From Herbiconiux sp. SALV-R1 (GTDB taxonomy: Bacteria > Actinomycetota > Actinomycetes > Actinomycetales > Microbacteriaceae): 64,000 nucleotides of DNA. A program made the translations under genes and the position numbers. The notes under the pieces were generated by a model. It was not told where the DNA came from. It ran no database searches and worked only from the letters and a program-made list of their open reading frames with translations. This document shows, one piece after another, positions 17,160 to 25,436 of this stretch (within the stretch, counting starts at the first letter, position 1; every line of letters begins with the position of its first letter). The stretch covers positions 2,666,001 to 2,730,000 of the forward strand of contig NZ_CP053344.1 in the NCBI RefSeq assembly GCF_013113715.1, given 5' to 3'.

Positions 17160-18277
17160 GCGGTGTCGCGGCGGTCGTCGAAGACGCCGGGCCGCACCAC
17201 CGGGATGGTCCCCGTGATGGGGAGGGTGTCGGCGGTGGGCAGGTCTTCGGGCGCGATCGGCGGGTCGTCGTCGGGCATGATCGTCTCGGGGTCGTCGACG
17301 ACGAGGTAGAGCGGGCGGCCCATCGAGACGTTGAGCGAGACGCCGATGTACTCCGCGATCACCCCGAGCGAGACCAGGATGGCGCCCGAGCAGAGCAGGA
17401 TGACCACCATCAGCGAGGCCCAGCCCGCCGCCTCCGGGTCTCCGCCCACGGTCGGGGTGACCACGACGTAGACCACCACGAGGAGGCCGAGCGCCGCGAT
17501 CACGCCGCCCAGCACGCTCACCGCGCGGAGGCCCGTGGTGCCGCTGGTGAGCACCATGCGCCAGAAGTAGGCGAACAGCGCGCCGAGCGAGTAGCCCGAG
17601 ACCCGCCCGTCGGCGGTGCGGAGCACGGTCGGGGAGGTGGCCACCCGGTTGGTCACCCACGACAGCGCGATGTCGAGGTACACGCCCGTGGCCGCGAAAC
17701 CGGCGAGCTTGCGGCCGACGTCGCCGCGCACCAGGCGATAGCTCTGGAACTGCGACGCGTCGGGCATCTGGAAGGCGGCGCCGAGCATCCGTTTCGACGA
17801 CTTCGACGCGAGGCTGCGGAAGAAGCCGTGCGGGCGCTCGTTGGTGAACCGGGCGTAGACCACGCCGGCCCGCTCGCGGATGGCGGTGTCGAGGAAGTCG
17901 CCGATCGAAGCCGGGTCGTGCTGGCCGTCTTCGTCGAGGGTGAGGATCCACCGCCCGGTCGACTGCGCCATGCCCGCGATGGTCGCCGCGTGCTGGCCGA
18001 AGTTGCGGCTCAGCCAGATGACGCGCACGAACGGGTAGCGCTCCTCGAGCGCGCGCATGACCGCGTCGGAGTGGTCGGGGCCGTTGTCGTGCACGAGGAT
18101 GACCTCGGTGATGCGGTAGCGCACGCCCTCACGCGTCGCCGTCACCCGCGTGTAGGGCTCCAGCTCGTCGACGACAGCGCCCAGGGTGAGCTCGCCCTGG
18201 TAGACCGGGACGACGACCGAGATGGTGTAGACCGTGGTGTCGGATGCGGTACTCCCCACGGGTCGAGAATGTATCAC
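17156..18277 (-). CDS. GtrB/DPM1-like polyprenyl-phosphate glycosyltransferase
   Basis: A 373-aa membrane-anchored GT2 that would load a sugar onto polyprenyl phosphate on the cytoplasmic face. It opens with ISVVVPVYQGELTLGAVVDEL and has VIWLSRNFGQHAATIAGM, the metal site LTLDEDGQHDPAS and SLASKSSKRMLGAAFQMPD. Two C-terminal transmembrane helices (about residues 260-285 and 295-325) end in GVIAEYIGVSLN, the standard DPM1/GtrB layout. A Pro/Asp-rich tail of about 50 residues is extra. The GTG start at 18277 overlaps the upstream stop (GTGA). Confidence 0.92.
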   Translation of the reverse strand: MIHSRPVGSTASDTTVYTISVVVPVYQGELTLGAVVDELEPYTRVTATREGVRYRITEVILVHDNGPDHSDAVMRALEERYPFVRVIWLSRNFGQHAATIAGMAQSTGRWILTLDEDGQHDPASIGDFLDTAIRERAGVVYARFTNERPHGFFRSLASKSSKRMLGAAFQMPDASQFQSYRLVRGDVGRKLAGFAATGVYLDIALSWVTNRVATSPTVLRTADGRVSGYSLGALFAYFWRMVLTSGTTGLRAVSVLGGVIAALGLLVVVYVVVTPTVGGDPEAAGWASLMVVILLCSGAILVSLGVIAEYIGVSLNVSMGRPLYLVVDDPETIMPDDDPPIAPEDLPTADTLPITGTIPVVRPGVFDDRRDTA

Positions 18278-20118
18278 GTCGTCATCTCCACGAAGCCGAA
18301 CCGCCCGTCGGGCGAGTCGAACGACACGGCGCCCTCGCCGAGCACCGCCTTCAGCTGGGCCACGAGAGCCTCCCCGCCGTCGGTGTAGGCGGCCCGGTCG
18401 ACCACGAAGCCGCAGGCGCCGAGCCCACGCACCGCCATCACCATCGCGGGAACGGCGAGGTCGGCGTAGGCGCCCACGTCGTCGATGGGAGCCCGGCCCT
18501 TGATGCCGCCGGCCGACCAGCGCAGCGTCGTGGAGTGGAGGAAGGGGCGCAGCTCGTCGGCGTCGGTGACCCCGTTCACCGGGGGCGACTCGGGGAACGG
18601 GATGTAGGGCAGCTGGTAGAGGAGGCACTCGGGGGCGACCGTCGACTCGATCTGCTTCACGAAGCTCTCGTCGCTGCGGAAGCTCGCGACGGTCGCGGCG
18701 CGGGCCTCGGGCTGCACGGGCGGGATCTGGTCCCACACGGCGATGAGCACGAGAAGCGCGGCGAGCGGCACGGCGACGACGGCGCGGGCGAGGCGGGGCG
18801 GCAGGCGGCGGCCCGCGACGCGGCGCGACACCGAGCGCACCACGTGGTCGAGCAGCAGGCCGAGCGCCGCGAGGGCGACGAGCGCCAGCAGGATCGCGAT
18901 GCGGTTCCAGGAACGGATGGGGAAGTCCACGAACGACAGCAGCGTCGAGAGTCCGCCCACCGTGCCGAACAGGAAGGTCACGAGCCCGAGCCCCGACAGC
19001 ACGATCAGGCTGCGGGTCGTGCGCTTCGGCAGGCGCCAGCGCGGCCTCCCCGCCGAGAGCAGCACCATCACCGCGATCACGACGAGCGCCACGAAGCCCA
19101 CGGCGGCGAGGAGCCCGAGCGCCGGCGCCTCCGACGGCAGCGGATAGTGCTCGTCGTACAGCGCGCGCAGCTGCGCGAACGGGGCGAAGCGGTGACCGGG
19201 CACCGGCAGCAGAAGGCTCGCCAGCTTGAAGCTGTACAGCTCCGCCTCGGGCGGGCTCCGCACGAGCACCGCCTCGTTCACCCCGTTCGTGAGCCGGTAG
19301 AGCAGGCTCGGCAGCAGGTTCACCACCATCGTCGCGGCGATCAGCACGCCAGCCGCCGCGGCGCCGAAGAAGGGCCGCCATCGGCGCGTGCGCCACAGCG
19401 TCGCGAGGCCCGCCACGGCGAGCACGAGGGCGACGAACACGGAGTAGTAGCTCGACGCCGTGCCGAGCAGCACCAGCGTGCCCACGGTCGCGGCGTTGCG
19501 CCTCGAGAGCACCTTCCGCGACCACAGCGGCAGGCCGCGCGCCACCCGGTAGACGACGCCCAGGGCGAGCGGCACCACGAAGTACGCGGCGAGGAAGAGG
19601 TGCCCCTCGCCCTTGATGAAGTGGTACGGGGCGATCGCGAAGGCGATGCCGAGCGCCGTCGCGAGCACCCGGCCGACACCCACCAGGCGCAGGAACCACA
19701 CCGCGGTGATCGCCGCCAGCGGGAAGCCCAGCACGAAGTACACGTTCATCGCGACACCGAAGTCGCCGGTGAACACCCGCATCAGGCTCGCCGCGATGAA
19801 GTGCAGGTTGTCGGCCTGCGGGTAGTCGCTGTAGAACTGCCCGTACGGGGCGCCGAGGTCGGGCTGGTGGGTGAACCACCCGGTCTCGAGGATGGTCTTG
19901 AAGTGCGACGCCACGGCGAGCGCGTCGCCGGTGTAGTAGAGCGGGATGCGCCAGTCGAGGTTCCACAGGTCGAGCCCGAACCACACGGCGACGAGCGACA
20001 CCAGCGCGGCGATCGCGTACGGGAGACAGTGGCGGTCGCGGGTGAGCACGCGGTCGCGGGCGCGAGGGCTCACGCCGCCATCGGTGCCGGGGTCGGTGCC
20101 GGTGCGCGGTGCACTCAT
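18274..20118 (-). CDS. Large polytopic membrane protein, GtrC/GT-C-like
   Basis: A 614-aa protein with about 11-13 predicted membrane helices through residue about 480, followed by an extracytoplasmic domain of about 130 residues. The first outside loop contains YYTGDALAVASHFKTILETG and GAPYGQFYSDYPQADN, an acidic, aromatic loop of the kind that holds the catalytic acid in GT-C enzymes. Its neighbours are a GtrB-like transferase and a GtrA flippase, so it is the natural candidate for the GtrC role: moving the sugar from polyprenyl phosphate to the glycan outside. No family is certain. The start at ATG 20118 is chosen by the ATGA overlap with the gene before. Confidence 0.82.
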   Translation of the reverse strand: MSAPRTGTDPGTDGGVSPRARDRVLTRDRHCLPYAIAALVSLVAVWFGLDLWNLDWRIPLYYTGDALAVASHFKTILETGWFTHQPDLGAPYGQFYSDYPQADNLHFIAASLMRVFTGDFGVAMNVYFVLGFPLAAITAVWFLRLVGVGRVLATALGIAFAIAPYHFIKGEGHLFLAAYFVVPLALGVVYRVARGLPLWSRKVLSRRNAATVGTLVLLGTASSYYSVFVALVLAVAGLATLWRTRRWRPFFGAAAAGVLIAATMVVNLLPSLLYRLTNGVNEAVLVRSPPEAELYSFKLASLLLPVPGHRFAPFAQLRALYDEHYPLPSEAPALGLLAAVGFVALVVIAVMVLLSAGRPRWRLPKRTTRSLIVLSGLGLVTFLFGTVGGLSTLLSFVDFPIRSWNRIAILLALVALAALGLLLDHVVRSVSRRVAGRRLPPRLARAVVAVPLAALLVLIAVWDQIPPVQPEARAATVASFRSDESFVKQIESTVAPECLLYQLPYIPFPESPPVNGVTDADELRPFLHSTTLRWSAGGIKGRAPIDDVGAYADLAVPAMVMAVRGLGACGFVVDRAAYTDGGEALVAQLKAVLGEGAVSFDSPDGRFGFVEMTT

Positions 20119-20954
20119 GCTGCGGCCCGCATCCGTCGGCCGTTCACCACGTAGTAGGCACGGCGGGCGAGTGCCATGAGCTCGGCGCGGCGATCGCCGA
20201 GACGCACGTCGGATGCGCTGATGCGGTCGGGCGCGAGGCTCCGGCACCAGGCGTGGTAGGCCTTCGCCTGGCCGGCCTGGTCGTTCACGAGGGCGACGCT
20301 CCACTGCGCGTCGTTCACCCGGAACGCCGCCAGCACGCTGTCGACGGGGAGGTAGTCGCCGCGCATCAGCACCTTCGTGTACCCGGTCTGGTCGATGAGA
20401 TAGGGGAAACGCGCATCCCAGCCCCCTGCTGCTTCGAGCTCGGTGCGGCGGAAGGTCACGCAGCCGGGTTCGCCGAACACGTTCGTGCCGCGGCGCACGG
20501 TCTGGCGCACGGCGTCGACCCCGGGCTGCACGGCGCGGCGCACACCCTGCAGGCCGCGGCCGGCGATGGTGACGCGGCCGCGGGCATCGACGATGTCGCG
20601 GCGGCTCGACACGAGCACGACACGCGGATGCGCGTCGAGCGCCCCCGAGTGGGCCGCGAGGGCGCCGGGATAGAGCACGTCGTCGCCCGGGAGGAGCTTG
20701 AGGTACTCCCCCGTCGCGGCCTCGGAGACGCGTCGCCAGTTGGCCTCGGCGCCGCCGCCGGGCGGAGTGCTCAGCAGGCGCACCCGCGGGTCGTCGGCGT
20801 AGCGCTCGAGCAGGGCCGCCGTGTCGTCGGTCGAGGAGTGGTCGGCGATCACGAGCTCGAAGTCGGGGTGGTTCTGGCTCAGCACCGAGCGCACGCAGGC
20901 CTCGATGAAGGGCGCGTTCTGGAAGGCGGGGACGACGACGGAGTACTTCGGCAT
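20115..20954 (-). CDS. Family 2 glycosyltransferase
   Basis: A 279-aa GT2 enzyme. MPKYSVVVPAFQNAPFIEA is the canonical first strand, FELVIADHSSTDDTAALLERY carries the nucleotide-binding acids, and GEYLKLLPGDDVLYPGAL near residue 91 is the metal site. GCVTFRRTELEAAGGWD and YLIDQTGYTKVLMRGDY follow. No membrane helix is present. ATG 20954 overlaps the GtrA stop by one base (TGATG), and its own stop overlaps the next gene (ATGA). It may build the second residue of the side chain handled by this operon. Confidence 0.9.
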   Translation of the reverse strand: MPKYSVVVPAFQNAPFIEACVRSVLSQNHPDFELVIADHSSTDDTAALLERYADDPRVRLLSTPPGGGAEANWRRVSEAATGEYLKLLPGDDVLYPGALAAHSGALDAHPRVVLVSSRRDIVDARGRVTIAGRGLQGVRRAVQPGVDAVRQTVRRGTNVFGEPGCVTFRRTELEAAGGWDARFPYLIDQTGYTKVLMRGDYLPVDSVLAAFRVNDAQWSVALVNDQAGQAKAYHAWCRSLAPDRISASDVRLGDRRAELMALARRAYYVVNGRRMRAAA

Positions 20955-21472
20955 CAGCTCGCGGTGCCCCTCTCCTCGGCGCGCACGTCTCGGTCGGTGT
21001 GCACGTCGATCTCCGTCGCGGCCTCGATCTCGTCTTCGGTGCGCCGCCGGAACGAGAAGCCCTTGTGCCCGAACCAACTGATGAGCGTCGTGATGACGAG
21101 GATCGAGAACTGGGCCAGGATGCGGTTCCACCCGAGATTCACCAGCACCGGCAGCACGACGGCGTTGATCGCGATCGACACCAGATAGACGCTCTCGAAC
21201 CGCGCCAGGTCGCGCAGCACATGGCCCTTCACGGTGAACACGAACCGCCGGTACATCACGAACGCGAACAGCACACCCAGCACGTGGGCGCAGCCGAGCG
21301 TCGCCAGCGAGCCGACCGTCTCGTTCACCGCCGCGTCGAGCCAGGCCCCCACCGTGAGGTCGAACCCGATGAACAGGAGGAAGCCCACCCCCGTGTTCGC
21401 CGCCCCCACGAGCAGGAACGCCACTCTCTGGTCTCTGACCAGACGCAGGAGCACCCCCGCCCGTTCCATCAC
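20954..21472 (-). CDS. GtrA family membrane protein (polyprenyl-linked sugar flippase)
   Basis: A 172-aa protein with four transmembrane helices in the GtrA layout: VAFLLVGAANTGVGFLLFIG, ATLGCAHVLGVLFAFVMYRRF, FESVYLVSIAINAVVLPVLV and ILAQFSILVITTLISWFGHKG. GtrA proteins are thought to flip polyprenyl-phosphate sugars outward. The C-terminal 30 residues are charged and cytoplasmic. The GTG at 21472 is preferred over ATG 21469 because TAGAGT lies exactly 6 nt upstream of the GTG. It is the first gene of a five-gene overlapped operon; a GtrA homologue is also present in the related M. tuberculosis locus (Rv3277). Confidence 0.92.
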   Translation of the reverse strand: MMERAGVLLRLVRDQRVAFLLVGAANTGVGFLLFIGFDLTVGAWLDAAVNETVGSLATLGCAHVLGVLFAFVMYRRFVFTVKGHVLRDLARFESVYLVSIAINAVVLPVLVNLGWNRILAQFSILVITTLISWFGHKGFSFRRRTEDEIEAATEIDVHTDRDVRAEERGTAS

Positions 21473-21484
21473 GCTGACACTCTA
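21470..21484 (-). promoter_or_regulatory. Leaderless promoter of the Gtr-like operon
   Basis: TAGAGT on the minus strand (21484-21479), 6 nt, then GTG at 21472. It decides the start of the GtrA gene. Confidence 0.55.
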
Positions 21485-21519
21485 GAGCCGCCACCCTGAG
21501 AATCCCTCGCGACAGCCCG

Positions 21520-21548
21520 TTCCGTCGGTATCGCAGAAGTGCGATACT
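21520..21548 (+). promoter_or_regulatory. Promoter and perfect palindromic operator of the XRE-nucleotidyltransferase pair
   Basis: GTATCGCA (21528-21535), spacer gaag, then TGCGATAC (21540-21547) is a perfect inverted repeat with 8-bp arms. It fills the space between a possible -35 (TTCCGT, 21520-21525) and a -10 (GATACT, 21543-21548, 17-bp spacing) and covers most of the -10. The ATG at 21555 follows 6 nt later, so the transcript would be leaderless. This is the expected layout for autorepression by the HTH protein. Confidence 0.7.
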
Positions 21549-21554
21549 GGATGC

Positions 21555-21893
21555 ATGAAGGGCATGGGAAACGACCTGGTGCGGGAGGCCCGCCGACGCG
21601 TGGGGCTCACGCAAGCGCAACTCGCCGACCTCGCGGGCACGACGCAATCGTCGATCGCCCGCCTGGAGTCGGGCAGCACCTCGCCGAGCTTCGACGACGT
21701 CATCCGCTACCTCCGTCTCATGGGCCTCGACCTCGACTTCATGCTCGTGGAACACGAGCAACAGGATTGGGCTCACGCACAACGCACGCTACCATTGAGC
21801 ATTTCTCGGCGTCACGATAGACTGGTGGAATGGAACCGATCGGTCGTCGATTTTCGCGAGCAGTTCAATCGCAGCCGTAGCGATGCGATCTGA
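21555..21893 (+). CDS. XRE-family HTH regulator (antitoxin-like)
   Basis: A 112-aa DNA-binding protein. Residues about 9-60 form a Cro/CI-type helix-turn-helix (REARRRVGLTQAQLADLAG, TTQSSIARLESGSTSPSFDD), followed by a linker and a polar C-terminal tail of about 45 residues that could bind the partner protein. The start at ATG 21555 sits 6 nt after the -10, with no Shine-Dalgarno site. It overlaps the downstream nucleotidyltransferase gene by 11 bases. Base composition in its 3' half is visibly less GC-rich than in the neighbours, which suggests transfer. Probable role: autorepressor and antitoxin. Confidence 0.85.
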   Translation: MKGMGNDLVREARRRVGLTQAQLADLAGTTQSSIARLESGSTSPSFDDVIRYLRLMGLDLDFMLVEHEQQDWAHAQRTLPLSISRRHDRLVEWNRSVVDFREQFNRSRSDAI

Positions 21894-22362
21894 GCCGGGT
21901 GAATTCGATCCCGTCCCGATCCTCAGTGCCCTCACGGCTCAGCGGGTCGAATTCGTCGTGATCGGTGGTTACGGGGCAGCGCTGCACGCTTCGCCCTTCT
22001 TCACGAGTGGTGTCGACGTGGTACCAAAGCGCTCCAGCGAGAATGTCACGCGCCTGGCAGGTGCTCTTCGTTCTCTCAAGGCCCGGGGTAGTGCCTCGGC
22101 CGACCGTCACGCGCCGTGGAGCTTCGACACGGGTCACGGAGAGCTCAAGGTCGTGTTCACGCCGAGCGGCACGAGCGGGTTCGACGACCTCAGTCGCGAT
22201 GCGACGTCGGTCGCACTGCACGGGGTCGAGGTGCGGGTGGCCTCGCTGGCCGACATCATCCGGTCGAAGCAGGCGGCGAATCGGCCGAAAGACCAGAGGG
22301 TGCTGCCGACACTGCGCGAGATCCTCGCCTCCCGCAATCCGCGCAACCGCCCTGACTCCTGA
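21883..22362 (+). CDS. Nucleotidyltransferase-fold protein (putative toxin partner)
   Basis: A 159-aa protein with the polymerase-beta-like nucleotidyltransferase fold seen in many small toxin-antitoxin and phage-defence pairs. FVVIGGYGAALH at residues 24-35 is the GG motif; TSGVDVVP at 41-48 is the metal site, but the first Asp of the usual T-x-D-x-D is a Gly here. VASLADIIRSKQAANRPKDQ and LPTLREIL at the C-terminus are typical of this family. It overlaps the XRE gene by 11 bases. Function as a toxin is inferred from the pairing; the missing acid may mean altered or lost catalysis. Confidence 0.8.
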   Translation: MRSEPGEFDPVPILSALTAQRVEFVVIGGYGAALHASPFFTSGVDVVPKRSSENVTRLAGALRSLKARGSASADRHAPWSFDTGHGELKVVFTPSGTSGFDDLSRDATSVALHGVEVRVASLADIIRSKQAANRPKDQRVLPTLREILASRNPRNRPDS

Positions 22363-22396
22363 GCGCGCATCGTCGGGGCGCCGAGGTGGCTGCCAG

Positions 22397-22426
22397 TAGA
22401 ATCGCTGCGACGACCACACGAGGAGA
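22397..22426 (+). promoter_or_regulatory. Promoter and ribosome-binding site of rmlB
   Basis: TAGAAT at 22397-22402 gives a leader of about 27 nt, and AGGAGA at 22421-22426 lies 9 nt before ATG 22436. This gene, unlike many here, uses a normal leader and Shine-Dalgarno site. Confidence 0.5.
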
Positions 22427-22435
22427 ACTCCCCCC

Positions 22436-23422
22436 ATGAAGATTCTTGTCACCGGCGGCGCCGGTTTCATCGGCTCCAACTTCGTGCGCCGCACGATCGA
22501 AGACGCCTACCCCGGACTGGAAGGCGCCGAGGTGGTCGTGCTCGACGCGCTCACCTACTCGGGCAACCTCGAGAACCTCGCCTCCGTGGCCGAGAACCCG
22601 CGGTTCACCTTCGTGAAGGGCGACATCCGCGACGACGCCCTGCTCGACGAGCTCTTCCCCGGCCTCGACGCCGTGGTGCACTTCGCCGCCGAGTCGCACG
22701 TCGACCGCTCCGTGCGTGACGCCTCGATCTTCGTCGAGACCAACGTGCTCGGCACCCAGCAGCTGCTCGACGCCGCACTGCGCAACGACCTCCCCCGCTT
22801 CGTGCACGTCTCCACCGACGAGGTCTACGGCTCCATCGCCGAGGGCTCCTGGGCCGAAGACCGCCCGCTCGAACCGAACTCCCCCTACTCCGCGTCGAAG
22901 GCCGGCAGCGACCTGCTCGCCCGCTCCTACCACCGCACCCACGGGCTCAACGTCTCCATCACGCGCTGCTCCAACAACTACGGGCCCTACCACTTCCCCG
23001 AGAAGGTCATCCCGCTGTTCGTCACCAACCTCATCGACGACAAGCATGTGCCGCTCTACGGTGAGGGCAACAACATCCGTGACTGGCTGCACGTCGACGA
23101 CCACACCCGCGGCATCGCCATGGTGCTCACGAAGGGCCGCGCGGGCGAGATCTACAACATCGGCGGCGGCACCGAGCTCACCAACAAGGAGCTCACGCAG
23201 TTGCTGCTCGACGCCACCGGCAAAGACTGGTCGTACGTCGACCGTGTCGCCGACCGCCTCGGCCACGACCTGCGCTACTCGGTCGACATCTCGAAGATCC
23301 AGGCCGAGCTCGGCTATGAGCCCCTCGTGCCGTTCGAGAAGGGTCTCGCCGACGTCGTGCAGTGGTACCGCGACAACCGCGCCTGGTGGGAGCCCCTCAA
23401 GGCCCGCGCGGCCCTGAGCTGA
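22436..23422 (+). CDS. rmlB: dTDP-glucose 4,6-dehydratase
   Basis: 328 aa, the standard RmlB length. It converts dTDP-glucose to dTDP-4-keto-6-deoxyglucose, the branch point between dTDP-rhamnose and dTDP-amino-deoxy sugars. Visible are the NAD loop VTGGAGFIGSNFVRR at the N-terminus, DALTYSGNLENL, AAESHVDRS, the catalytic STDEVYG (Thr127, Asp128, Glu129), YSASKAGSDLL (Tyr151, Lys155), RCSNNYGPYHFPEKVIP and RDWLHVDDH. It starts a unit with rmlD (11-bp gap) and a GT4 gene. Confidence 0.98.
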   Translation: MKILVTGGAGFIGSNFVRRTIEDAYPGLEGAEVVVLDALTYSGNLENLASVAENPRFTFVKGDIRDDALLDELFPGLDAVVHFAAESHVDRSVRDASIFVETNVLGTQQLLDAALRNDLPRFVHVSTDEVYGSIAEGSWAEDRPLEPNSPYSASKAGSDLLARSYHRTHGLNVSITRCSNNYGPYHFPEKVIPLFVTNLIDDKHVPLYGEGNNIRDWLHVDDHTRGIAMVLTKGRAGEIYNIGGGTELTNKELTQLLLDATGKDWSYVDRVADRLGHDLRYSVDISKIQAELGYEPLVPFEKGLADVVQWYRDNRAWWEPLKARAALS

Positions 23423-23433
23423 GCGGCGCGACC

Positions 23434-24285
23434 GTGACCCGCTACCTCATCACCGGAGCGGCCGGGATGCTCGGCCGCGACCTGCAGGAGGCCCTCGCCG
23501 GCCGCGACGTCGTCGCTCTCACCCGTGCCGACCTCGACATCACGGATGCTGCGGCAGTCGCATCCGCCCTCGCCGGCATCGACGTGGTCTTCAACTGCGC
23601 CGCCTACACCGCCGTCGACGCCGCAGAGACCGACGAGGAGGCCGCTCACGCCGTGAACGCGATCGGGCCCGCGACCCTCGCCGAGGCGACCGCCGCGAAC
23701 GACGCGAAGCTGTTCCAGGTCTCCACCGACTACGTCTTCCAGGGGGACGCCACGTCGCCCTACCCCGAAGACGAGCCGCGCGTTCCGCTCAACGCCTACG
23801 GCCGCACGAAAGCCGGCGGTGAGGAGGCCGTGCTCGGCCTCAACCCGGCCGGCGGCTACGTCGTGCGCACCGCCTGGCTGTACGGCCGGCACGGCGCGAA
23901 CTTCCCCGCCACCATGCTGCGGCTCGGCCGCGAGCGCGACAGCGTGAGCGTCGTGAACGACCAGGTCGGGCAGCCCACCTGGACGGCCGACCTCGCCCGT
24001 CAGCTGGTGCTGCTGGCCGACTCGGATGCTGCGGCCGGCGTCTACCACGGCACCAATTCCGGGCAGGCCAGCTGGTTCGACTTCGCCCAGGCAACCTTTC
24101 AGGAAGCCGGACTCGACCCTGATAAGGTCAAGCCAACGGACAGCTCGCAATTTGTTCGTCCCGCCCCGCGTCCCGCGTACTCCGTGCTCGGGCACGACGC
24201 GTGGTCCCGAGCGGGATTGGAGCCCATGCGAGACTGGCGTGCCGCGCTCCACGAGGCGGCGTCATCGGGAGTTTTTGGAGAGTAA
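23434..24285 (+). CDS. rmlD: dTDP-4-dehydrorhamnose reductase
   Basis: A 283-aa enzyme catalysing the last step to dTDP-L-rhamnose using NAD(P)H. It has LITGAAGMLGRDLQEAL, NCAAYTAVDAAETDEE, VSTDYVFQGD (Thr98, Asp99), NAYGRTKAGGEE (Tyr122, Lys126) and VVRTAWLYGRHGANF. The GTG at 23434 is chosen: it gives MTRYLITGAAG, the family's normal N-terminus, while the longer frame to the left is rmlB read in another frame. Its TAA overlaps the next ATG by one base (TAATG). Confidence 0.96.
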   Translation: MTRYLITGAAGMLGRDLQEALAGRDVVALTRADLDITDAAAVASALAGIDVVFNCAAYTAVDAAETDEEAAHAVNAIGPATLAEATAANDAKLFQVSTDYVFQGDATSPYPEDEPRVPLNAYGRTKAGGEEAVLGLNPAGGYVVRTAWLYGRHGANFPATMLRLGRERDSVSVVNDQVGQPTWTADLARQLVLLADSDAAAGVYHGTNSGQASWFDFAQATFQEAGLDPDKVKPTDSSQFVRPAPRPAYSVLGHDAWSRAGLEPMRDWRAALHEAASSGVFGE

Positions 24286-25424
24286 TGGCGACGCTGCGGG
24301 TGATCATCGATCAGCTGGTGGCTCCCGTACCCGGCGGAATCGGCCGCTACACGCTCGAACTCACCAAGCAGCTCATCGCCACCGCGCCGCGCAACTGCGA
24401 CGTGGAGGGCATCGTGTCGGCGGTGCCGACCGAGACGGCCGATGAGCTGAGCGCGCGCCTGCCCGGCCTCGCCGGGCTGCATCGCGCCACCCTGCCCCGG
24501 CGCGAGCTGTCGGCGGCGTGGCAGCACGGCATCATCGGCTCCTCGGGCAACGGCATGGTGCACGCCACCAGCCTCCTCGCGCCCCTGCGCAAGCACGACC
24601 GGCGCGAAGAGCTCGGCACGCAGACGGCGGTGACCATCCACGACGTCGTGCCGTGGACGCATCCACAGACCCTCACCCCCCGCGGGGTCACCTGGCACAA
24701 GGCCATGGCCAAGCGCGCCGCGAAGTTCGCCGACGCGATCGTGGTGCCGACGCACGCTGTGGCCGAAGACCTGTCGCGCTACCTCGACTTCGGCGACCGC
24801 GTCCGGGTGATCGGGGGCGCCGTGAGCGACGAGCTGCGGCTCCCGCCGAACCCGGCCGAGCGCGTTGAGGCGCTGGGCCTGCCCGAGAAGTACATCCTCG
24901 CCGTCGGCACGCTCGAGCCGCGCAAGGGGCTGAGTGCGCTCATCCAGGCACTCGCGCTGCCCGCCACGGGCGACCTGCCGCTCGTCATCGCCGGGCCCGA
25001 GGGCTGGGGCGACGTCGACGTGGCCGGTGTCGTCGAGGCCGCCGGAGTCGACGCGTCGCGCGTGAAGGTGCTCGGATTCCTCAGCGACTCCGACCTCGCG
25101 CTCGTGCTCGAACGCGCCACCGTGTTCGTCTACCCGAGCCTCGCCGAAGGGTTCGGCCTGCCCCTCATCGAGGCCTTCAACTTCGGCACCCCGGTCATCC
25201 ACGCCGACGTGCCCGCCCTGCTCGAGGTCGCCGCCGGCGCCACCGTCGTCGTCGAACGCACCACAGCGGATGCGTACGCCGGCCAGCTCGCCGACGCCAT
25301 CCAGCAGGTGGTCGGCGACAGCGCCCTCCGCAACCGCCTCGCCATCTCCGGCCTCGACCGCGCCCGCGCCTTCTCCTGGCGCGACTCGGCCGAGAAGGTG
25401 TGGCAGTTGCACGCTGATCTCTAG
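24285..25424 (+). CDS. Family 4 glycosyltransferase
   Basis: A 379-aa GT-B enzyme. The N-terminal half begins LRVIIDQLVAPVPGGIGRYT; the C-terminal half has ILAVGTLEPRKGLSALIQAL and YPSLAEGFGLPLIEAFNFG, with both conserved glutamates of the GT4 E-x7-E motif. The ATG at 24285 overlaps the rmlD stop by one base and has GGAG about 5 nt upstream. The coupling with rmlB-rmlD makes rhamnose transfer a sensible guess, but GT4 sequence does not fix the sugar. Confidence 0.93.
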   Translation: MATLRVIIDQLVAPVPGGIGRYTLELTKQLIATAPRNCDVEGIVSAVPTETADELSARLPGLAGLHRATLPRRELSAAWQHGIIGSSGNGMVHATSLLAPLRKHDRREELGTQTAVTIHDVVPWTHPQTLTPRGVTWHKAMAKRAAKFADAIVVPTHAVAEDLSRYLDFGDRVRVIGGAVSDELRLPPNPAERVEALGLPEKYILAVGTLEPRKGLSALIQALALPATGDLPLVIAGPEGWGDVDVAGVVEAAGVDASRVKVLGFLSDSDLALVLERATVFVYPSLAEGFGLPLIEAFNFGTPVIHADVPALLEVAAGATVVVERTTADAYAGQLADAIQQVVGDSALRNRLAISGLDRARAFSWRDSAEKVWQLHADL

Positions 25425-25436
25425 CTGTGCTTGTTG

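Noticed and set aside
21834-22494. Minus-strand frames opposite the XRE/nucleotidyltransferase pair
   Set aside because: No conserved motif; the plus-strand pair has recognisable folds, overlap and an operator.
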